64,000 nt of DNA from Sphingobacteriales bacterium (GCA_016708305.1 JADJGB010000008.1:1426001-1490000), one strand, 5' to 3'. Counted from the stretch's first letter, positions 37,618 to 47,527 are shown. Made by a program: numbers and translations. Notes: a model not told the origin generated them from the letters alone.

Positions 37618-37750
37618 ATGGTAAAATTCGGATATACAATCTTATATGTTTTAGAAGTAGCTAAATCAGTTGAATTTTATGAAAGGTCTTTCGGGTTTAC
37701 ACGCAAGTTCGTAACACCTGAAAACGATTATGGAGAATTAGAAACAGGAT
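37618..37750 (+). pseudogene. VOC/glyoxalase-family gene truncated by IS insertion
   Basis: ATG 37618 opens MVKFGYTILYVLEVAKSVEF followed by YERSFGFTRKF and NDYGELETG. This is the first beta-alpha-beta-beta module of a VOC (glyoxalase/bleomycin-resistance) protein, with the metal-side Glu position in the GELETG strand. Similarity ends where the IS3 left end begins (TGTAGGC at 37750), and the rest of the gene was not found after the mobile elements. It was probably co-transcribed with the GyrI-like gene. Confidence 0.78.
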
Positions 37751-37827
37751 GTAGGCTTCCCCAAAATTCGGCCAGAAGAACTTAGAGTTAACAATTCAAA
37801 AGTTTGTTAATTTTAAACTTTAATACA

Positions 37828-38091
37828 ATGAGAAAACGATTTACAGAGAGCCAGATAGTGGCTTCGATTAAGAAACAGGAAAGCGGTATTGCAGTAAAAG
37901 AGATTTGTCGCGATTTAGGTATCAGCGATGCTACCTTTTACAATTGGAAAGCCAAGTACGGCGGCATGGATATTAGTGATGTAACCAGACTACGGGAGCT
38001 GGAAAAAGAGAATGCAGAGTTAAAGAAGATGTATGCAGAGATGAGTTTAGAGAATCGTGCCATGAAGAGCCTGATTGAAAAAAAGTTGTAA
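37828..38091 (+). CDS. IS3-family transposase OrfA
   Basis: An 87-residue helix-turn-helix/leucine-zipper protein: FTESQIVASIKKQESGIAV, CRDLGISDATFYNWKAKYGG, then a coiled coil RLRELEKENAELKKMYAEM. This is the DNA-binding subunit of IS3/IS407-type elements. It ends IEKKL at TAA 38089, directly after a run of seven A residues. Ribosomal slippage there produces the OrfAB fusion. Confidence 0.9.
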   Translation: MRKRFTESQIVASIKKQESGIAVKEICRDLGISDATFYNWKAKYGGMDISDVTRLRELEKENAELKKMYAEMSLENRAMKSLIEKKL

Positions 38092-38996
38092 CGCCTCAGG
38101 AGAAACGGGAAGCTGTTGATTTTTTAGTACAGCAGGAACAGCTAAGTAACCGCAAGGCGTGTAAACTGATGGATGTATCCCGAACGACCTGTCTGTATAA
38201 GCCAAAGCCCAAAGACGATTCGGAACTACAATCGGCCTTAACAGCATTAACCACCAAACATGCAGCCATTGGCTATTGGCAGTGCTGCTACAGGTTATGG
38301 AATAAAGGCTACTGTTGGAACCATAAAAAAATTTATAGAATATATACGGATATGAAATTAAATATACGCAGACGAGCTAAAAAACGTTTGCCTGAAAGGG
38401 TAAAGCAGCCTTTAACAGTACCTACAGCCCCCAATCAGGTCTGGAGCATTGACTTTATGTGCGATAGTCTGGTAGATGGAAGAAAGTTCCGTCTGTTCAA
38501 TGTTATTGACGATTTTAATCGAGAGTCATTGGCAATTGAGGTGGACACTTCATTACCTTCACTCAGGGTCATACGGGTACTTGAGAGATTGATTGCCCAA
38601 AGAGGTAAACCAGCCAATATCCGGTGTGATAACGGACCTGAATTCATCAGTCATAAATTAAAAGATTGGTGTAATGAACAGAGCAGGCAAATAAGCTTAC
38701 AATTTATTCAACCTGGTAGACCCATGCAAAATGCTTATATTGAGAGAAAAAACGGAAGTCTCAGAAGAGAATTACTCAATGCGTATATGTTTTACAGTTT
38801 AGCTGAAGTAAGAGCCATGAGTGAACAATGGCGCATAGACTATAATACAGAACGTCCGCATAAATCATTGGGGTATTTATCTCCGATAAAATATGCAGAA
38901 CTGAAAAGCAAAGAAGCAGCTTTATCCACACCGGCAAGCGGAAATCCTTTAAAAATTGAAGCGCAGCCGGTAGTGGATAAAGCGGGTCAATTATAA
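38079..38996 (+). CDS. IS3-family transposase OrfB (expressed by -1 frameshift)
   Basis: The frame opens only after a TGA at 38076 and has no own good start. The A-run and G at 38079-38085 (A AAA AAG) is a classical slippery heptamer, so OrfB is made as an OrfAB fusion. The protein has the HTH_21 region and the rve integrase core with DDE residues in SIDFMCDSLVDG, RCDNGPEFISHKL and YIERKNGSLRRELL (spacing typical for IS3). It is full length and apparently intact. The C-terminal tail after NTERPHKSLGYLSP is about 40 residues. Confidence 0.9.
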   Translation, partial: KKVVTPQEKREAVDFLVQQEQLSNRKACKLMDVSRTTCLYKPKPKDDSELQSALTALTTKHAAIGYWQCCYRLWNKGYCWNHKKIYRIYTDMKLNIRRRAKKRLPERVKQPLTVPTAPNQVWSIDFMCDSLVDGRKFRLFNVIDDFNRESLAIEVDTSLPSLRVIRVLERLIAQRGKPANIRCDNGPEFISHKLKDWCNEQSRQISLQFIQPGRPMQNAYIERKNGSLRRELLNAYMFYSLAEVRAMSEQWRIDYNTERPHKSLGYLSPIKYAELKSKEAALSTPASGNPLKIEAQPVVDKAGQL

Positions 38997-39006
38997 ATTA
39001 AGGGGA

Positions 39007-39937
39007 CTAAGCGAAGAGTTTGTATAATCTAAAGAGGAAGAATTTTGTTTCTGCTACTCCTCTGAGATTGGCTCTGAAGAGTTTTATTTTGAATTGAAAG
39101 ATTCTGCATTGGCATTAGCATTTCGGTTGATAAAGGAAATTAGGATATTATCTAAATTGTTTTTTACGGTATTGGCTACTGTATAAAGGTTTTCATTTCT
39201 GCGGTATGTGTTTTGGTAATCCATTCATTAAACATTGTTTTTGCACTGTTCAGATTTTTTTGTTCATAGACATTTCTAAAGTGTAGTGTGTTCATAAGCT
39301 TTTTGCAGTTCGGGATGTCTTGCAAATAGCAGGTGGCTCTTTGATGTTGGTTTTCGGTCCATTCGTTTGATTTTTGCCAGAATGTAGCGGCTTCTGGCCA
39401 GCAGTTGTTTGGGTGTATCGCCGTTAGAAAGCGCCTCGGGTTCATATTTGCGCCCTGCTTTTCTGGCTTCATCAATGGCCTTATTTTCGGTGTCCAATTC
39501 CTGCCATCTGAGTTTTACACGCAGGTGTTGCAGGGCTTCCATTGCCGGCGCACTACGTGAAAACGGTCGGTTACCAAATTGGCTTTTGCAAATACAATTT
39601 TAACGGCGGCTTCCATATTTTGGCCATATCCAGTGTTACCTCTTTTTACCGCTAAACGCTTGTTTTCATTGATTTTCAGCAGCACACCTATAATATCCTG
39701 ACTGAGTGTGCCCTTTACAGATGCTATTAGCGAACCCTTCTTGCCTCTGCCGTTTTTGTTGGTGATAAAAGTGTACAGTTCTCCCTGCGACAGGCTCACC
39801 TCATCAATGCTCAAATGCGTGCCCATATTTTCAGGGAAAACAAGGTAATCTTCTGCATGGGATTTTTGCTCCCAATCCTTAAACCCGCTGGTAAATTTTT
39901 TGTAGGAACGGGTGAGGGTGGAGGGCTTTACGCCATA
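39007..39937 (-). CDS. ISAon1-family transposase, catalytic part (frameshifted)
   Basis: After an in-frame TAG (39938-39940) the frame continues YGVKPSTLTRSYKKF, FKDWEQKSHAEDYLVFPENM, then THLSIDEVSLSQGELYTFIT with the first catalytic Asp, and NLVTDRFHVVR with the second Asp. The last part has ANAESFNSK with the catalytic Glu and ends FRLYKLFA at TAG 39007-39009. This is the DDE core of ISL3-like ISAon1 transposases. At least three shifts (near 39640, 39560, 39290) occur. They may be sequence errors or decay. Confidence 0.78.
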
Positions 39938-40336
39938 CTAGCTGCAAATATTAGTAATCGTATCCTCCCTCGTATCTACCTGTACCTTTAAAAATCCGCA
40001 AGCTCTTTGGTTAATCTGAGCCTTCGGCAATGAAATGGTGCAGTCATTTCTGACGATTTGTTTAGCGTCCTGCTTGTGTCGCCAGCGCCTGCGGCGAATC
40101 ACCAAAAACACATCCTTGCCTCGTAATGGAAAATCCTGTATCGTTACCTCCGTAAATCCTTTTGATTCAAAATCGACTGCATTGTAACCGCTATGCAACC
40201 TGTTTTGCTCTTCTAAATGAAGCTCATAAAAAGTTTGCTTGTCCTTTATGCGGCATAACTGTTTTACTTCTATAATATCAAAATACTCTAATAATCCCTC
40301 AGGTAAAAGTAACTGAATTACTGACTGTTCCAACAT
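39938..40336 (-). CDS. ISAon1-family transposase N-region protein
   Basis: A protein of about 132 residues from ATG 40336: LEQSVIQLLLPEGLLEYFDI, then ESKGFTEVTIQDFPLRGKDV and FLVIRRRRWRHKQ. This is the N-terminal module that ISAon1 elements encode as a separate protein upstream of the transposase. It ends NICS at TAG, and the same frame continues straight into the transposase. In this family the two parts are annotated separately, so the stop may be native and not a mutation. Confidence 0.75.
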   Translation of the reverse strand: MLEQSVIQLLLPEGLLEYFDIIEVKQLCRIKDKQTFYELHLEEQNRLHSGYNAVDFESKGFTEVTIQDFPLRGKDVFLVIRRRRWRHKQDAKQIVRNDCTISLPKAQINQRACGFLKVQVDTREDTITNICS

Positions 40337-40441
40337 GTTTTTGACCACAAAAATAATCTATTCCCCAAAAAATTAAAGTGAGCCAATTATTCCCGACAAA
40401 GTACTTTTACTGGGGGATGATGAAAATTACTTTTGACTTAT

Positions 40442-40475
40442 AATAGAAAATCCTGCGTAGGCAGGATTTTCTATT
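40442..40475 (-). terminator. Perfect 15-bp inverted-repeat terminator after dnaJ
   Basis: The arms AATAGAAAATCCTGC and GCAGGATTTTCTATT with a 4-nt loop (GTAG) form a perfect hairpin. It overlaps the dnaJ stop codon by two bases. The T-rich 3' side on the minus strand fits termination. Confidence 0.8.
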
Positions 40476-41633
40476 AATTGAATAAATCTTTTAGCTTGTC
40501 AAAGAAACCTTTTTCCGTCTTTTCGGGATTGGGCTTAAGGTTGGCCGAATGGCTCAGTTTTTCTAAAATTTTTTTTCTCTTCATCCGTTAGATGCTGGGG
40601 CGTCCACACGTTCACCTGAATCAGTTGATCGCCTTTTTCATAGTGCGCGTGTACATTGGGGAAACCCTTTCCTTTTAGCCTGAAAATCTTACCGCTCTGC
40701 GTTCCGGGTGGAATTTTTATTTTAGCCCTGCCTTCAATCGTAGGTACTTCTACATTGATGCCGAATACCGCATCAGTAAAGGAAATATGAAGGTCATAAG
40801 CCACATTCAGGCCTTCTCTTTGCAGCTCTTTATGCGTTTCTTCTTCAATCAAAACTAATAAATCTCCTGGCATGCCCCCGCGCTCTCCTGCATTGCCTTT
40901 GCCGCTCACATTCAGCTGCATACCGGCCTGCACCCCTGCAGGTACATCAATGGTGATTGTTTCTTCGGTATAAACTCTTCCTTCTCCACGGCAACTGTTA
41001 CATTTTGCAGTAATGGTACTGCCTTCTCCGTTACAGGTCGGACAGGTAGTTACGGTTTGCATCTGACCTAAAAATGTATTTTGCACTCTTTTCACCTGGC
41101 CGCTGCCATGGCAGGTACTACATGTCTGAACACTTCCTTTATCTTTTGCGCCATTTCCTCCACAGGTGCTACAAACCGCGTATTTTTTAACTTTAATGTT
41201 TTTGGTAACGCCTTTTGCAATTTCTTCATAATTCAATTTCAGCTTTACCCTTAGATTACTTCCTCTTACGCCACGGCTTCTGCCGCCACCGCCTCTTGAA
41301 CGGCCTCCGCCAAAAAAACTACCGAACAAATCTTCCCCAAAAACATCTCCCAAACTGACTGAAAATGTCATCCATATTCATACCGCCACCAAAACCACGC
41401 CCCGCTCCACTAATGCCTGCATGGCCAAACCTGTCATATTGAGCACGCTTGTCTGCATCGCTCAGTACCTCATAAGCTTCAGCAGCCTCCTTAAATTTTT
41501 CTTCGGCTGCCTTATCTCCCGGATTCCGGTCAGGGTGATATTGCATGGCTACTTTTCGATAGGCTTTTTTTATCTCATCTGCAGAAGCAGACTTGGAAAC
41601 GCCTAATATCTCGTAATAATCTCTCTTAGACAT
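40474..41633 (-). CDS. dnaJ: Chaperone protein DnaJ (frameshifted)
   Basis: The J domain has YYEILGVSKSASADEIKKAY and the HPD motif (MQYHPDRNPGDK). A G/F-rich linker (GGGRSRGGGGRSRG) follows, then four CxxCxGxG zinc repeats: CSTCGGNG, CSTCHGSG, CPTCNGEG, CNSCRGEG. The C-terminal substrate domains have HKELQREGLNVAYD and the GxxxGKIFRLKGKGFP region. Shifts near 41350 and 40560 split it. Corrected, it is about 385 residues and ends FFDKLKDLFN. It stimulates DnaK ATPase and delivers clients. grpE lies 32 bp upstream in the same operon. Confidence 0.94.
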
Positions 41634-41665
41634 TCGCTTTTTACTTGTTGTTGTTAGTATTTAGT

Positions 41666-42223
41666 CTATTTACCCACAACCACTTTGGCATGGCGGATAA
41701 TTTTATCATTCAGATAGTAGCCTTTTGTTACCACATCCACTATCTTCCCTTTCAATTTTTTATCAGGTGCCGGTATTTCGGCAATAGCATCATGCAATTC
41801 GGGGTCAAATTCGGTGCCTAATGCTTCCATTTCTTTCAAACCTTTTGACTGTAAGATTGTTTTTAATTTACTGACAATCAAAACTATGCCTTCTTTTAAT
41901 GCCTTGTCTGCGTCATCCAGCTTTTCCAACTGGGCGAGCGCTCTGTCGCTATCGTCCATAACCTCCAGCAGATCAATAATTACATCTTTCCCGGCCGTTT
42001 GAAATAGTTCTAACCTTTCTTTTGCAGTTCTTTTTCTAAAATTGTCAAACTCTGCTGCAAGGCGAAGGTATTTGTCCTTACTATCCATCAACTCGCCTTC
42101 CAGTTTTTGCAACTCAGAAGTCTCGGCATTGTCAGTTACGCCTTCGGTAACATCAGGGGCCTCGTTCGTGTTGATATCTAATTTATCATTAATGTCATTG
42201 ATGTTTTCTACATTTTCCGTCAT
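41666..42223 (-). CDS. grpE: Nucleotide-exchange factor GrpE
   Basis: 185 residues from the ATG giving MTENVENINDINDKLDINTN; an upstream start at 42268 adds 15 unlikely residues. An acidic N-terminal tail precedes the long coiled coil KLEGELMDSKDKYLRLAAEF with DNFRKRTAKER, the GrpE dimer signature. The C-terminal beta domain has FDPELHDAIAEI and GKIVDVVTKGYYLNDKIIRHAKVVV. It releases ADP from DnaK. It is intact and forms the usual grpE-dnaJ pair. Confidence 0.95.
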   Translation of the reverse strand: MTENVENINDINDKLDINTNEAPDVTEGVTDNAETSELQKLEGELMDSKDKYLRLAAEFDNFRKRTAKERLELFQTAGKDVIIDLLEVMDDSDRALAQLEKLDDADKALKEGIVLIVSKLKTILQSKGLKEMEALGTEFDPELHDAIAEIPAPDKKLKGKIVDVVTKGYYLNDKIIRHAKVVVGK

Positions 42224-42393
42224 AATTCTATTTTTTGAGCAAATATCTTTCTTCAATAATACTGCCAATTATCCTTTAATAGACAAAATGGCGGTATTCT
42301 ATAACCTTTTTACTCAAAAAGTTAAAAATTTTAAACATCGCATAGAAAAATAAGTCAAAAGCGTAACTTCAATGTCAATTTTTTTTTAATCTT

Positions 42394-44783
42394 ATGATAA
42401 AAAATGTATTTGCGGTATTGTTGTGCTTGTTTTTTTTGGAGATATATGCTCAAGGGCCGCTTGAAAATCTAACCAATTGGTCCAGAATAAATCCCATTGA
42501 AAAAGTTTATTTGCATACCGATAGAGAATCTTATTTTGCAGGAGAATCCGTATGGTTCAAAGGCTATTTTCAGGATGGACTTGTTCTTTCTGCCAAAAGT
42601 ACCTCATTATATGTAGAATTATTGGACAATAACTCTAAAATATTGATTAAGAATGTTTTCCCTGCTGTTCAGGGAGTGGCATTCGGTCAGATTGATTTGC
42701 CCGAAAACTTACCTTCAGGGTCTTACCAGTTGAGGGCTTTCTCCCCTTTGATTCTCAATCAGCCTGATTTCTTATTCAGTAAAAGAATTAAAGTTTATGG
42801 AAAAATCGAAAAAGGGATGCCGCAAAAACAACCGGTAAAATAGGTCTTTCCTTTTTCCCCGAAGGTGGAAATCTCATAACCGGTCTTACAAGTAGGGTTG
42901 CTTTTAAAATAACAGATGAAAACGGATTGCCATTGGCTGCCAATGGAGAAATCAGAAACGATAAGAATCAATTAGTTACGATTTTTAGTACCTATCACGA
43001 AGGGATGGGCAGCTTTTCAATAACGCCTTTGGAAGGCGAAAGCTATTTCGCCGTGCTTATGGCCGGTGGTAATGACGGAAAATATGCTTTGCCCGAATCT
43101 ACCAAAAAAGGGGTTGTGTTAGATGTAGAAAATGCAGGATCAGGAAAGCGAGTCAGAATTTCGCAATTGCCTGATAATGACCCGTTTAGAGTAGCCTATA
43201 TTACAGGCTTGATGGAAAATGGCATTGTGTTCAAGCAGGAAATAAAATCTTTAAAAAACGATTTTGGCGTTGTAATTCAAACGGCGAGCCTTTATTCGGG
43301 TATTTTAAACGTAACAGTGTTTAATAAAGACGGTATTCCTCTTGCCGCAAGAATGATTTTTGTGGATAATAAAGATTATGTATTGCCCGGTAAAATTTCG
43401 GTGGACACCCTTAATACCGGTGAACGTAAACGAAACCATTTTTCAGTACATCTGAAAGATACCATAATCGGTAATTTTTCAGTTTCTATTACTGATGCGG
43501 ACTATGAAGGTGCAAATCCGAGGGCACAAAATATATATTCAGCTTTTCTGCTTACAGGTGATTTAAAAGGGTATATACACAATCCTGCATGGTATTTTAA
43601 TGCAGATAATGATTCTGTTTCAACCGGTTTGGATTTGGTAATGATGACTAACGGGTGGACAAGATTCAAATGGACGGATGTAAACAACAATTCACTTCCG
43701 AAACCATTAATTAAGGATCCGGGCTATATTAATTTTTCTGGAAAAATAACTATTGAAGGCCGGCGAAAGCCTTTTGCCGATAAAGAACTGATGATGTGGC
43801 TGAAACCGGCTGATACTACCAGGCGTGGAGTGATGCAAATAATAAAAACCGACTCATTAGGTAGGTTTAGGATGGATTCTTCTATTTTTTATGGTAAGAA
43901 TCAGGTATTGTTCGGCGATATTAAAGGCAAGAAAAGTAAGTTTATAGAGGTGAAAATGGATTCGGACTCTCTGTTTAAACCTTATGTTTTAAACCCACTG
44001 CTGATACCTTATTATCCAAAATCGACTCCAGAAGATGATGTGACGCGCAAAATGGGGAATGCGTATAATGATTTTATAAAAGCAGAGGGATTAATGCTGG
44101 AGAATGTAACGGTACGGGGAAAAACAAAATCAAAAACCGAACAATTAGAAGGTAAATATGCAAGCGGGTTGTTTTCGGGGGGTGTAGATTCCAAAGTTTT
44201 TGACCTCAGTGAGGAAAATGCTGTTGGCTCAGATATTTTTCAGTATTTGCAGGGTCGCGTTGCAGGCTTGATGATTTCGGGTACGCCGGGTGACTATAAA
44301 CTTTCCTATCGAAGTGGTGGCTTGGGTAATAATAATGTATCTTTATTTTTGGATGAAATGCCGGTGGATGCCAGTTTTATTGAGTCCATACCCGTTAATC
44401 AAATCGCTTACTTAAAGCTGTATCCACATTTTATTGGTGCTTCGGGAAATAGCGCTTCGCTTGCGGTTTATACCAAAAAGGGCGCTGACCTTAATGCAGT
44501 ACTACCTGCTGCTACCGATATTATTACATATAATGGCTATTCTGTTATAAAAGAATTTTACCATCCCGATTATTCTTTACGAAAACCGGAACATTCAAAA
44601 GCAGATTACAGACTAACATTGAGTTGGCGGCCTTACATTAATCTGGCTGCTGTTAATCCGGTTATCCCGTTGACCTTTTTTAATAACGATCGCACAAAAC
44701 GGTTTAAGGTGGTGGTTGAAGGTATGACAAATGACGGCAGAATGTTGATGCTGGAAAAAATTATTGACTCTGGCAAAAATTAG
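42394..44783 (+). CDS. MG2-domain protein with TonB-receptor plug-like C-terminus (frameshifted)
   Basis: About 795 residues with a signal peptide (ending IYAQG). The N-terminal alpha-2-macroglobulin MG2-like domain reads EKVYLHTDRESYFAGESVWF, with a second Ig-like strand set LGLSFFPEGGN after a shift near 42840. The C-terminal part (ENAVGSDIFQYLQGRVAGLMI, then VSLFLDEMPVDASFIESIPV, YLKLYPHF) resembles the plug domain of TonB-dependent receptors, but no 22-strand barrel follows. This mixed form is recurrent in Bacteroidota and probably sits in the periplasm or at the outer membrane. Its function is unknown. Confidence 0.72.
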
Positions 44784-44821
44784 GATTTAGTTAGTAGCTT
44801 TAACTTATTTAAATTTGTCAG

Positions 44822-45919
44822 ATGAAGATTTCAGATATTACAAGTTATCTTGATTGCCTAGCGCCTTCTTCCTTGCAGGAAAGTTATGACAATGCAGGGC
44901 TTCTTACTGGAGATAATGATACTGAGTGTCATGGTGTAATTTGTTGCCTAGATGCAGTTGAAGATGTGATTGATGAGGCTATTGAAAAAAACTGTAATTT
45001 GGTAGTAGCCCATCATCCTATAATATTTTCAGGCTTAAAAAAAATTACAGGGAAAACTTATGTGGAGCGCACCATAATTAAAGCGATTAAAAATGATATC
45101 GCCATTTATGCCATACATACCAATTTAGATAATATAATTACGGGTGTAAATGGCATGGTTGCATCTAAATTGGGTTTGAAAAACTTAGATATTCTTTCCT
45201 CAAAAACGAATCAGCTTCAGAAACTATACTTTTATGTTCCGGCCAGCCATGCCGAAAATGTTATGGATGCTTTGTTTAAGGCCGGTGGCGGAAATATTGG
45301 CAATTATAGCGAATGTAGCTTTTCGGTAAATGGAAGGGGAACTTTTAAACCTAATGAAGCTGCCAATCCTTTTAGTGGGCAGCAAGGTTTGAGAAGTGAA
45401 GATGATGAACTGAAAATGGAAATTCTTTTTCCGGCATGGCTGCAAAACAAGATGATAAGCGCTTTAAAGAGCAGCCATCCTTATGAAGAAGTAGCTTATG
45501 AAGTGATTTCTTTGGAAAACAGGCATCAGGAAATCGGGTCAGGGTTAATCGGAGAGTTGGCTACACCGGCGGAAGAAACGGCTTTTTTGGAGAAATTAAA
45601 AGAAATATTTGGCCTCAAACTGATAAAGCACACATCGCTCAGGGGTAAGCCCATCAAAAAAGTAGCCGTTTGCGGCGGGGCCGGCAGCTTTTTAATCGGA
45701 GATGCAATCGCATCACAATCAGATATTTATATTACATCCGACGTAAAATATCATGAATTTTTTGATGCAGATGGTAAGCTGGTTTTAGCAGACATTGGCC
45801 ATTTTGAAAGTGAGCAATTTACGATTCATCTTTTAGCAGAATTTTTAGAAAAAAAATTCCGTAACTTTGCCGTCCTTAAAACAGGGGTGAATACCAATCC
45901 GGTACATTACTTTTTATGA
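44822..45919 (+). CDS. Nif3-like dinuclear metal-centre protein
   Basis: A 365-residue Nif3/DUF34 protein with the CutA-like insert (about residues 130-230) found in the longer bacterial form. Metal ligands are in VVAHHPIIF (two His), AIHTNLDN (His, Asp) and the C-terminal ADIGHFESEQF (His, Glu). The N-terminal SYDNAGLLTGD segment is also conserved. Members form toroidal hexamers; some have been linked to GTP cyclohydrolase-like or metal-dependent hydrolase roles, none certain. The zinc-ribbon gene follows after 60 bp, a pairing frequent across bacteria. Confidence 0.9.
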   Translation: MKISDITSYLDCLAPSSLQESYDNAGLLTGDNDTECHGVICCLDAVEDVIDEAIEKNCNLVVAHHPIIFSGLKKITGKTYVERTIIKAIKNDIAIYAIHTNLDNIITGVNGMVASKLGLKNLDILSSKTNQLQKLYFYVPASHAENVMDALFKAGGGNIGNYSECSFSVNGRGTFKPNEAANPFSGQQGLRSEDDELKMEILFPAWLQNKMISALKSSHPYEEVAYEVISLENRHQEIGSGLIGELATPAEETAFLEKLKEIFGLKLIKHTSLRGKPIKKVAVCGGAGSFLIGDAIASQSDIYITSDVKYHEFFDADGKLVLADIGHFESEQFTIHLLAEFLEKKFRNFAVLKTGVNTNPVHYFL

Positions 45920-45979
45920 AATAATGAACACTGAAAGAGAGGTATTTTCAATTCTTAATGTACAAATTTTAATATCAAT

Positions 45980-46735
45980 ATGCCACAATTAAAAGAATTT
46001 TCAATTGAAGAAAAACTGGGTTCTCTCATCTATTTGCAAAAAATTGACAGCAAATTAGATATTATAAAAATTCTGAAGGGAGAACTTCCGATGGAGGTAG
46101 CTGACCTTGAAGATGAAATTCATGGACTACATGCCAGACAAACCCGCATTGAAGAAGAAATTAATGGTATCACAGAATATATTGAAGACAGAAAAAATAT
46201 TATTAAAGATGCTGAGGCATTAATAAAGAAATACGAAAAAGACAGCGATAATGTAAAAAATAATCGCGAGTATGAGGCTATCAATAAAGAAGTTGAGATG
46301 CAGCAGCTGGAAATTAAACTGGCCGAGAAGCACATCAAAGATGCTAATGAAGAAATAGCAGAGAAAGTGGAACTTTTAGAAAAAGCAAAGAAAAATATCG
46401 GCACGAAAGAGGGCACGCTGGAAGTAAAGAAAGCAGAACTTGAAAAAATTATTATTACCAACGAAGAGGAAGAAAAGCATTTTCTGAAGTTGTCAGATGA
46501 AGCTAAAGCAGAAGTAGAGCCTCGCCTGCTGGTAAGCTACGAAAAAATCCGGAATAATTTCCGCAACGGACTGGCCGTAGTGCCTGTGCTCAGAGATGCC
46601 TGTGGCGGTTGTTTCTATGCGATACCTCCTCAAAAGCAAAGTGAAATTAAGCAACACAAGAAGATTGTGGCCTGCGAAAACTGCGGCCGTATTTTGGTGG
46701 ACGAAGAACTTCACAATAATATAGAATTTAAATAG
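45980..46735 (+). CDS. Coiled-coil zinc-ribbon protein (C4-type, CdsZ-like)
   Basis: A 251-residue protein with a long antiparallel coiled coil (about residues 15-180, rich in Glu/Lys/Ile). The C4 zinc ribbon follows, with DACGGCFYAIPPQKQSEI and KIVACENCGRIL giving Cys-x2-Cys ... Cys-x2-Cys. The family (zf-RING_7/CdsZ) occurs widely in bacteria and may act as a nucleic-acid- or polymerase-associated regulator. A terminator directly follows. Confidence 0.87.
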   Translation: MPQLKEFSIEEKLGSLIYLQKIDSKLDIIKILKGELPMEVADLEDEIHGLHARQTRIEEEINGITEYIEDRKNIIKDAEALIKKYEKDSDNVKNNREYEAINKEVEMQQLEIKLAEKHIKDANEEIAEKVELLEKAKKNIGTKEGTLEVKKAELEKIIITNEEEEKHFLKLSDEAKAEVEPRLLVSYEKIRNNFRNGLAVVPVLRDACGGCFYAIPPQKQSEIKQHKKIVACENCGRILVDEELHNNIEFK

Positions 46736-46765
46736 ATTACAGGAAAAAGATTTTTCTAAAGAAAT

Positions 46766-46797
46766 AGCTACTATCGTAAAAAGGTAGTAGCTTTTTT
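46766..46797 (+). terminator. Rho-independent terminator after the zinc-ribbon gene
   Basis: AGCTACTA and TAGTAGCT form a perfect 8-bp stem with an 11-nt loop followed by TTTTTT. The group II intron begins within two bases of this T-run. Confidence 0.9.
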
Positions 46798-46798
46798 G

Positions 46799-47527
46799 GT
46801 ATGTCGGGCATGGTATTAAGCTAACAGGATGCGAGTTCCTGTATGTGCCGAGTTGATAGGAAACATTAGCGACTGACAAAAGGGTGTCGGGGGCGACCCC
46901 AGAATCTGAAAGAAGTCATCAGCAAATCTGAAGTTCTGACGAATAGAAATCTGATAGAAGGCTCTTAAGAGAGGGCAACCGAGCCATGGATTGGGAACGC
47001 CCAAAACTCAACCGTAACTCAAAAGAGTAAATCAGGCAGAACGCAGAGAAAGTTTAATATCTTATCCCGAGAGGTCTTGCAGTATGCACCAATGTGCAGA
47101 TTGTCCATCGATGAACAATTATATACTACAAGAAGTCAGCAGAGGACATAGTATTTTGTGTTAGGAATAGCACAGAAGAAGGTCTGAATCTTTTAACTTA
47201 AGGAGCAGTTAGTTCCAAAATTTGTTTTATGGCGCAACCGCAAGAGATAACTTACCAATTAGACCTGTTCAAAGGGCAGGTGGAGGAGGTTATACGCCCT
47301 TTTGCTACGAGTGAAACCGTATGTGGAGCTTGGGCAATAAAGGCGTTGCAAGTAAAAGAAGCAGGCGAACAGGAACGAGCCTTAACGCAGTATTTGATGG
47401 GAGTGATATTGTTTATACAATCTCACATCAAATTACAAGAAGTTAAACAGTTAAAAGAAACCGCCGTGTGCGAGAGCATGCACGGTGGTGTGAGAGGGCG
47501 GGGGAGTAATCCCCCTACCTACTCGAT
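46799..47527 (+). mobile_element. Group II intron with deleted reverse transcriptase
   Basis: The 3' part contains a domain V hairpin at about 47461-47488: CCGCCGTG and CACGGTGG pair, with TGC-GAGA-GCA at the tip (GNRA loop) and a 2-nt bulge (TG), as in group II introns. Domain VI follows (GGGGG AGTAAT CCCCC, then TACCTAC with a candidate branch A). The 5' part is long structured non-coding RNA, and AGTCAGCAGAGGACATAGTA just before the ORF is typical of intron-protein upstream regions. Only about 55 codons of the intron protein remain. The 5' end (GTATGTCGGG) and 3' end (CTCGAT) are estimates. Confidence 0.75.

Larger units (their letters stand above)
37750..39006 (+). mobile_element. IS3-family insertion sequence (IS407-like group)
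   Basis: The element carries orfA and orfB in -1 relation. The left end TGTAGGCTTCCCCAAAATTC resembles IS3-family terminal repeats. A partial inverted match (TCCCC then AATT) lies at the right end around 38997-39010. No clear target duplication is visible, and the right boundary is blurred because another transposase gene begins 10 bp after the orfB stop. Confidence 0.75.
38997..40385 (-). mobile_element. ISAon1-family insertion sequence
   Basis: It contains a two-gene unit (N-region protein and transposase) in the order typical of ISAon1-type elements of Bacteroidota, on the minus strand. A GGGGA-TA core near 39002-39009 and another near 40355-40370 may belong to the terminal repeats. Exact ends are uncertain, and the left end overlaps the IS3 right end. 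Confidence 0.65.

Noticed and set aside
46120..46461. 113-codon minus-strand frame opposite the zinc-ribbon gene
   Set aside because: The Ser/Phe-rich composition is the mirror of the Glu/Lys coiled coil on the other strand, so it is not a gene.
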